A stretch of 64,000 nt of DNA from Pseudopithomyces maydicus (lineage: Eukaryota; Ascomycota; Dothideomycetes; Pleosporales; Didymosphaeriaceae): assembly GCA_026873275.1 (NCBI GenBank), contig JANTUC010000003.1, forward strand, positions 2,046,001 to 2,110,000. The letters run 5' to 3'. Position numbers and translations under genes: made by a program. Below the pieces are notes generated by a model. The model ran no database searches. It saw only the letters and a list, made by a program, of their open reading frames with translations, and was not told the origin of the DNA. Shown here one piece after another: positions 57,121 through 64,000 of the stretch. Numbering within the stretch: the first letter of the stretch is position 1; each line of letters begins with the position of its first letter.

Positions 57121-58576
57121 TCAATCCGACTCTTCGTGTGCTAATAACCTCCTGCTCTCCCCATACCTGTGGTTCACCCTTCTCCAAAACGGCCTACCCG
57201 TGCTCTGGTCTCTCCAATCCTCCACCTTATGGGCAATCTTGAACCCCCAGTGCCACAATAATCCGGCAAGGAAGCCCACGGCGTCATTTCGAAAAGCCAG
57301 GATGGTGGAAAATGTCACCAATAGCACCATGAATCTCTCGCTTTTCTCCCTGTCACCTATTTCCTTCAATCTCTTTCCATCCCATGAACTGTTTTGGTCC
57401 AAAATACGCAGATCTCTCGCATCAGTGTTGACGCTTTCGCCGACTTTGGCAAGCTCGACGCCAGCTGCGAATATCAGAACGCCTAGAAGGGAGGTGGGTA
57501 TCTTGGACAGTACGCTGACAACAGATGTGGGGTGGAAGAAGGTGACGACACCGAGGAGGAGTTTGAGAGCGCCCAGGAAGATGATGGAAGAGCCGCTACG
57601 TGCGCCGAAACGGTATTGACCAGCGAGACCACCGGATCCGTGACACATGGGCATGCCGCCAAACCAGCATGCTACGAGGTTGATTGCCGCGACGGACATG
57701 CCGAGTTCTGTTACGGTTGGGGTATCGGGATAAGGTGGCGAGGGCAGAAGATCAGAAGCAAGGGCCGATGCAGCGATGACAGAGTTGAGAATGGTTAGAG
57801 GGAGTTGCCCGAGCGATGCGGTAGTCGCTGCTCTCCAAAAGTCGGCGCCTGAAGGGTGGAGTACGGGAATATCGATTACAGCCGATGGAGGGTCATGTTT
57901 CGTGGGCGATAGGATGGACAGGAGAATACCGACGGAGAAGACGATCAGGGTGTAGGGTAGCTTAGGGTATGCGAGGGTGAAGAGTAGGAGGACGACGGCG
58001 AATAGAACCCACAAGAGGTTATCGCCCCACCACGGACCGGTCCAGCTGAGTGGCGCCAACATGTTTGTACCTGCGCTGACGCATAGGGAGATGCCGGCAC
58101 CAACTTGGATGCCTTTGACAACCGGGATGGGAGTTATCTTGTTGGCGTAGTGGATCAGACCAGTCAGGGTGAGGATGGCTACCGACGACGCGACCTACAG
58201 TTGGCCATTAACGCTGTGCAAGGGGTGCAAGAAGACCCGAGAGTAGCAAGTACAGACTCACCACTATGCCCGCAGCTGCATTCTCTTCCAAGGTAAATTT
58301 CCTCGCAATCGCCACGGCTGCTATCGCCTTCATGGGCTGCACCGGCAAGGGGATCCCAAATGCAACTCCTGTAACGATGTTTGCAGCTCCGGTGAACAGC
58401 AACGTCGCCGGGAGAGAGATGGACCTCGTGATGACCAGGGCGGTCAGAATGGGGAGAAGAGTTCCAAGATCGCCCAGCGATCCCGAGAGCTCTGCAACAG
58501 GGTCTGTCCTGAAGGTTTCGGCATTCTGTCTGTGGGCCCTGCGAAGACGTGGGAGTGGATTTGCGATGGGAATCAT
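57121..58576 (-). CDS. MOT1-family molybdate transporter
   Basis: Exons 58576-58262 and 58194-57121, 67-bp intron, 462 residues. About ten hydrophobic segments are present. The two MOT1 signatures are visible: GSLGDLGTLLPILTAL near residue 33 with FGIPLPVQPMKAIAA, and the mirrored half with PMCHGSGGLAGQYRFGARSG. The family belongs to the SulP-like superfamily but lacks a STAS domain, as here. It imports molybdate for the molybdenum cofactor, used for example by nitrate reductase. The C-terminal tail is short and basic/acidic. It diverges from the acyltransferase gene. Confidence 0.92.
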
Positions 58577-59175
58577 GACACGCGAAGTGGAAAGGATAGC
58601 ATAGGTAGAGGAGCTGTCAAGCGGGATGTAGTCGCTGTCAGCTAGCCATCCAGAGCTCCAGGGTTCCAGGGCTCCAGGGCTCCAGGGCTAGTGCATGCCC
58701 ACGTGTCTAGATCAGACGAGCACCCCGTAGCTGCGATAGGGATGGTTCGCGAGGTATACCTAGGTAGGTAGTGGTGACGGGCCGGCAGACGTGAGGGGTG
58801 AATGTTAGTGCTGCAATCGACGATGCTGCTGCTGCTGCCTGTTAGGGTAGGTTCGCTGCTTTCAGGGGGTCCGGAGCATTGCCACAGGGCACGGCTGTTT
58901 TCGATGGGTCGCGGCAGATACCGAAGGGGGAAGGTTCGCTTCGACCGCAGGACGAGTACCCCTCCAGGCCCGGGGGCCTCCCTCATCATGGGCCTCATCG
59001 ACGACTCTATGTACATTCCAGCATCCATCTCAAAGGAATGCACCAGCTTGGTGGTTTTAAGGAGCGGCCTGGACGCGAGGTGCAATCTGCACTTTACCTC
59101 CTGCCTGCCGCCCTCTACAACACTGAACACTGAACACCTGACCGACCAATCTCGACTCTGCAGGCAGGAAGCACC
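58577..59175. promoter_or_regulatory. Divergent promoter region, MOT1 transporter / acyltransferase
   Basis: 599 bp between divergent starts. Four copies of CCAGGGCT-type octamers lie at about 58652-58690, and a TACCTAGGTAGGTAG palindrome-like patch at 58754-58770. No gene is seen. Confidence 0.5.
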
Positions 59176-60727
59176 ATGCCGTTCCCCAGTCGAGCCAGTA
59201 GCAGTGATGCCGCACCACTCCTACAAGAATTCTCCGTCGAAAATGAGGGCGAAGATGGAATTTGCGAAAAGCCCAAGAAGCGCAAAACATTGTCGTCTTA
59301 CTTTCAGCCCGCTGCTCGAGCGATACTGGCTGCGCTCCGCCCCTCATTCCTTGTGCAAAATCCAGCCTCCCATCAACAGCCACGCCACACTTCCTGGCTC
59401 GACGGATGCCGTGGCATCGCTTCTTTCCTCGTTTTCGTATACCACTGGCATCACATGTTCCACCAAGCCTTCAATTACGGCTATGCTAGCAACAACGGCG
59501 AGAATGACCACTGGTTGATCCAACTCCCCATCGTTCGCCTCCTCGCCAACGGCCAGGTCCAAGTGGCAACATTCTACGTCCTTTCAGGCGTATCTTTATC
59601 TTTAAGACCACTCAGGCTAGCTCGCAGCCATGAGTGGGACGCGCTTCTTGGCACCATGTTCTCGTCCGTCTTCCGACGTGCGCTGCGTCTCTACCTTCCC
59701 GTCTTGGCAGTCCAGGTTTGCGTGCTCTTTGCAACCTTGCTGGGCCTATATGACCACGGATACGCCATTTCGCAAAATTGGCCGTACGCCGGCACAAATG
59801 AGTTCACCCACAAAGTGTTTGACACGAACGCTGCACAGATCGAAGACTGGCTACGAGCCATGTGGAACTTTGCGAATCCATTTGCCCCGAATCGGCCGCT
59901 CTACGACGTCCATTTATGGACTATACCTATTGAGTTTGTCAACTCCATCCTCCTTTTCGCTACCTTGATTGGTCTGGCACGCCTGCGGCCGCGGATGAGG
60001 ATGAGTCTGACGGCAATGCTTTGGATCTACTGCATGAGCTGGAGCGTGGTGGAGAGTCAAACTGCATTATGTAAGACACTTTTGGGTGATGAGTGCATGT
60101 TTCATAGCTGACTCCGTATCTTCCCGACCAGTCATGGCGGGAATGGGCATCGCAGAGTTTATGCTAATCCAGGAAGAAGCCGATAAATCGCCCATCAGAA
60201 CCACAAGGGCAACGACTTTCGTCCTGTGGTTCAAACATCCCACTTCTCAGGTGTTCTTATGGTCTATAATGTGTTTTGTAGGCCTGCATTGGCTCTCGTA
60301 TCCGTCCTGGAACGCTGACCAGGCACCCGGCTATCGTACCCTTGTGCGACTCACTCCTTCCCATCAGGGTGCGATTGAATACTTTTGGCAGCGTCTTGGA
60401 GCAGTGATCTTCTTGTTTGCTCTTTCTGGGTCAGAGTTTCTACGTCGCCCGTTCCAGATGCCCGTCATTCTCTACCTGGGCAAGATATCGTTCCCACTCT
60501 ATATCGTACATGGACCCATGAACCATACTTTGGGTCTATGGCTTGTTAGCTGGTTAATGAGATTGACAGGGGCAGATACTTTCGCGGGCTACGAATGTGC
60601 TGTCGTCCTCGCGTTTTGCATTGAGGCACCTGTCGTTGTGTGGTTAGCAGATCTGGTAATGCGGACTGTAGACAAGCCATCCGTGAACTTTGGACGGTGG
60701 CTACAAGATAGATGGGAAGTCAAGTGA
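59176..60727 (+). CDS. Acyltransferase-3 family membrane protein
   Basis: Exons 59176-60070 and 60132-60727, 61-bp intron, 496 residues. The family motif begins with SWLDGCRGIASFLVFVYHWHH near residue 75, including the conserved His of acyltransferase-3 enzymes, followed by QVATFYVLSGVSLSLRPL and about nine further hydrophobic helices; IVHGPMNHTLGL lies near the end. These integral membrane enzymes transfer acyl groups, often O-acetyl, to sugars or secondary metabolites. The substrate here is unknown. The N-terminal 60 residues are cytosolic and basic. Confidence 0.88.
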
Positions 60728-61031
60728 GATGATCATCATTTCATTTACTGTACAATAACTTTGTCTAGCTCTTTCAGAAAATATGGTGCCAGCCAGAATC
60801 TGAAAACAAGTCGCAGCGCAAAATCGCACTGGACCCAAGTACACCAAGACATAACCGTCCTTTCAATAACACCTTGACCACTGAAAAGTCCTCTTGATAA
60901 GAAGCAAACTGCGAAGAATCATGATTATCGTCTTCCTTCGTCTTCATCCATCCCCCTTCGCCGTCCTTTTGAAAAGTGTCACTGACAATTGACTTGTGAG
61001 AAATTCGAGAAAACTCCGTGATTGCCAGCAA
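60728..61031. other. Tail-to-tail intergenic region
   Basis: Likely 3' UTRs of the acyltransferase and the small hypothetical gene. The minus frame 60774-61031 is a continuation without an ATG of its own that I trust. Confidence 0.45.
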
Positions 61032-61337
61032 TCACGGAGCAAAAGACGTCCAATGCTTGAGAAGTGGCTGGTCGAGCCTGAACCAGATCGCGTCGTCCAC
61101 ATCCATGTTACGAGGGAAAATTCCGGCGAGCCGTTTTGACGACATCTTCTCCACGCGCGCGATATTGACCAATGGCTCGATGGCGTCGGATTCGTAGCTT
61201 TTGCGTTTTAATCCGCCCGCACTAGGCAGGCGGAGAGGATCCGGTGGTAGTTTGCGCATGCGCATGCTGTGAGGACGGAAGGTAGAGAGCGCACAGAGAA
61301 TGCCTTGGTATTTCTTGTTGTACTCGTTGGTGGTCAT
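61032..61337 (-). CDS. Small hypothetical protein
   Basis: A 101-residue frame from the ATG at 61337; an in-frame ATG at 61394 would add 19 residues. It is basic, with a Pro/Arg-rich stretch (MRMRKLPPDPLRLP) and a C-terminal DDAIWFRLDQPLLKHW. No domain, signal peptide or membrane helix is visible and no intron is needed. It may be a lineage-specific gene or a chance frame; codon usage looks ordinary. Confidence 0.45.
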   Translation of the reverse strand: MTTNEYNKKYQGILCALSTFRPHSMRMRKLPPDPLRLPSAGGLKRKSYESDAIEPLVNIARVEKMSSKRLAGIFPRNMDVDDAIWFRLDQPLLKHWTSFAP

Positions 61338-61394
61338 GGTAGAGGGAAGAGGCCGCGCTTGACCGAAAAAAGTACTGACGAAAGAGAAGCACAT

Positions 61395-62042
61395 AGTGAG
61401 ATAGTGAGATGCGGAATTTGAAGTCGAAAATTCAAAATCGACGGACACCAAGACGAGACGCTAAGGTATGGGTCGGAGAATAGAATAATTGAAACTGCCT
61501 TCTGAGGTGAGGCAGAGTGGGAGAACTCATTTTAAATAGTATTGGCAACGCCAAGCTTACTTGTCGTTACCCTCAGAATTGTTAAAGTAATAGAAAAAGG
61601 GTGTGTAGCATCGAGATGAGTGAGGGAAACAAGATACATGAGCGTTGTTGCGTAACAATAGGATGACAACTATTGTGTCTGGGCTAAGCGAGTGAGATTA
61701 GGTGAAGCATAAAATATTGAATTCTCTTATTTGCATGATTTCAACCCGTATATACAATTTTTTCAATAGCACGAGACGATCAATTGAATAGTGTCCAGGT
61801 GGTTGGCGGCAAATGTGCACTGGTGCACCTCCACACAGGCAGCACTAGTGTACCCATCACTTGCATACTCCATCAGTTGGAAAATACCATGGTGAAGTAT
61901 CATGCGTTCATGCTAGAACTGCTATAGATTTGTTGGGCTACATCTGGACCTACAAACTGGAAACATAGGTGCCTCTCCTTGGCCCAGAACAGACAAAATA
62001 GAGGTGGAAAGCTACAAGCTTTGTGAATTTCTGGAACCCACG
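61395..62042. other. AT-leaning intergenic region
   Basis: Between the small hypothetical gene and the stop of the 2EXR gene. I see no gene, RNA or repeat. Confidence 0.5.
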
Positions 62043-63592
62043 CTAGTCCTTGAAACTGAAGTAGGTTTCTTGAACAGCTTCCTCGAGACCAGCGACACGG
62101 CGGCGAAGATCCGAATCAACGAATCTCTGATAACCGTTATCTGGCATATTCGTAGCTGAGCAGGGGACGCTGCAATCGCATTTGACAGGAAAAGCATCCT
62201 GTTTGTTGTTTCGAATGTCCACCGCTGCATTCTTCACATCATCCAAGAAGCTGGGAAGTCCCCCGTGGCTCTTTAGGGCATGTTCGGCAGCGAAGATGGC
62301 CTCCCATTTGTTGTGGGTGGACTTCTTGATACAGCCACTCATGGTTATACTCGTCTTTGCCCTCCTGATCTTGTCATCCTCGTTGCGCGTCTCATATATC
62401 CAATCAAGCAAATGCTCAAAGGCAAGAGTAAAAAACCAATCAATCCAAATCTTTTGACAGGAATGCTCATGCGATACGATGAACCGAGGGATTGCTCCCC
62501 AAGGACATACTGCACGCTCGTGCTTGGGGCTGATAAATCGAAAGTCCAGATGCTTGACTGTCTTGAGGCTCTTCAGTAAAGCAAAAGCGGCAGCATGATC
62601 ACCTCCGAACATGGGTGCGAATGGTGCACCAAGCCTAGGACGAATACCGATTAGCTGAAAATAGTGAGCGGCGGACAACTCTAGCTGGATACGATTCAAT
62701 GCTTTCGGGTGGCCAAATCGTCGGATGTGTAAAATGGTGGATTTTTTGAAGCCAGATGTCGAGGTGAAGCGCTTCGTGGCACGTGTCCAGACAACGTCTT
62801 TCGCCTCGTGGTAAGCTTGACGGCATACCAAGAGTATCTTCGGATCAGGATGAACAATATCTGGGTCGATTTTGGAGCCAACACGGTGTTTAGGTAGAGT
62901 TTTATCGCCATGTCCGAATGTGATGCTGCCACTGGGGGCTTCCTTGGTTCGAACCAGGGGCAGAATGATACCACTACCAAGAAACTCCACGTAAAGAAGC
63001 TGCCGCATCTCAAGGGGTAATTTGAAGAACTCGAAGTGCTTGCCATTATTATCCCACCACAGTACCTGGTCTAATGGGATTGATTAGTAACCAGCGAAAG
63101 TAGAAGTAAAAGCAATCATATGTGATATTGCTTGTTTGCTTGACAAGGGCGCATACTTTCGAGCTGAAGCTGTGGACCTCCACGCTGTTTCCAGTCGTAT
63201 TCGTCATGCCACTCGAGTTGTGTCCGCATCCAAGCGCACAAGGGCATCCAAGACTTGGTATCATCGACGTCCAGGACCTCTAATTCATCGACCGTGACGT
63301 GGCCAGCAGCATCGGGTTGCGCAAGGCAACGGATGGGTACCACATGCTCCAGGGCCCAAAGAGGCTGACGAAAAATGTACCAGACACACTCTGAGAACAA
63401 AGAGGTGTCTAATGTTGACTTGTCAATGTAGCGCTCGATGCATTCCGGGTGTGCGCGAAAGACGGAAAACGCCTCTCCGTTCATGTAACGATGGGAGTTC
63501 CGTGCCAGAAAATGGAAATTGCGGCGCCTCTCGGCCAATGCAAAAGTTTCGATGGCATCAGCAATGGGGTCAGCAGCCTCAATAACCGGCAT
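62043..63592 (-). CDS. 2EXR-domain protein
   Basis: Exons 63592-63157 and 63070-62043. The 86-bp intron starts GTATGC and ends CATTAG; using the next AG (ACCAG) would bring a stop, so the earlier one is chosen. Phases close to 487 residues. The start of exon 2 reads FFKLPLEMRQLLYVEFLG, the hallmark of the fungal 2EXR domain (F-box-like, expanded in filamentous ascomycetes), followed by PKILLVCRQAYHEAKDVVW. The first exon has no named domain. Function unknown. No frame break. Confidence 0.78.
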
Positions 63593-64000
63593 TGCGGCCA
63601 GTGTGTTGGCTGTTGTACTATTTAGTCGAACACACGACAGCGAAATGAGTGGATAGACAGTTTGGGTGCACTAGTCACCTTCCGAGTTAGTTGTCAGTAG
63701 CTGTGATTTTGGTTCGGCGCGGCTATCGAACAGGGAGAAGATCTGGTGGAGTTGGGTGGTGCAGTCGCAGGAGGTTTTATCCAGCGTTTGTCTCTGGTGC
63801 AAACGGTACAGGGGTGGCGTCGTTTGGCTAACGGATCGCGTTTGCAGGTGCCAGGGTGAAGGTGAAGGGGAGGCACGACCGTGGCTGTCGCGGCCGATTA
63901 CACGGCATTCCTAAGGTGACGGCATAAAGCAGGCCAGTGAAGGCTTCACCTGTGTTAGTTGTCCTTGTATAGTGATAGATTTATATAGAGATGTGTTATC
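63593..64000. other. Upstream flank to window end
   Basis: Promoter side of the 2EXR gene. The minus frame 63694-63876 has no features. No further gene can be supported before the window ends. Confidence 0.45.

Noticed and set aside
1..64000. tRNA, 5S rRNA or other structured RNA genes
   Set aside because: I looked for T-loop (GTTCRA) and 5S-like patterns by eye and found none outside coding sequence; tRNAscan-SE and Infernal would settle this.
1..64000. Secondary-metabolite gene cluster
   Set aside because: A zinc-cluster factor, an acyltransferase and transporters are present but lie far apart among housekeeping genes, with no polyketide, peptide or terpene synthase.

Overview
The window comes from the nuclear genome of a filamentous ascomycete (Pezizomycotina; I cannot fix the class). 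The signs are short GT-AG introns of about 46-130 bp with CTNAC-like branch sites, a C6 zinc-cluster regulator, an AA8 cytochrome protein, a DUF1996 secreted protein, a 2EXR protein, a fungal STK32-type kinase, and Rif1 and Not4 proteins of fungal architecture. About 24 protein-coding genes can be supported. Most exon boundaries below were placed by reading splice sites and checking that codon phase closes. No tRNA, rRNA, CRISPR array or intact transposon was recognised.

Layout. Positions 1-22,965 and 39,121-60,727 are gene-dense, GC-balanced and largely housekeeping. In order they hold an AA8 cytochrome, CorA-like transporter, DUF2231 membrane protein, spindle-pole-body coiled-coil protein, Zn2Cys6 factor, IKS1-type kinase, hexose-6-phosphate mutarotase, Rif1 and Ric8. 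After a gap come DUF1349, the complex I 30 kDa subunit, Not4 with a likely C-terminal half, a CCCH protein, Rei1, an AZUL-HECT ubiquitin ligase, a MOT1 molybdate transporter and an acyltransferase. Positions 22,966-27,557 are a gene-poor gap with one degraded membrane-protein frame. Positions 29,500-39,000 are AT-rich and sparse: a serine dehydratase, a decayed copper amine oxidase, a MYND protein and a DUF1996 protein. The last 3.3 kb carry a small hypothetical gene and a 2EXR gene.

The strongest observation concerns the sequence itself. Six genes (rif1, the STK32 kinase, not4, the Not4 C-terminal region, the CCCH protein and rei1) are broken at 13 places. At each place adding one base, nearly always inside a mononucleotide run, restores the frame and the family sequence. 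All are deletions and none an insertion. This fits under-called homopolymers in the assembly far better than loss of six mostly core genes. The copper amine oxidase differs: it has stops, shifts, a large internal deletion and an altered cofactor site, so it is a true relic.

Other points: three introns have GC-AG ends; Rif1 keeps both PP1-docking motifs in the yeast order; the Not4 reading frame is followed by a second block that looks like the long C-terminal extension of filamentous-fungal Not4; and several divergent promoters carry tandem repeats.
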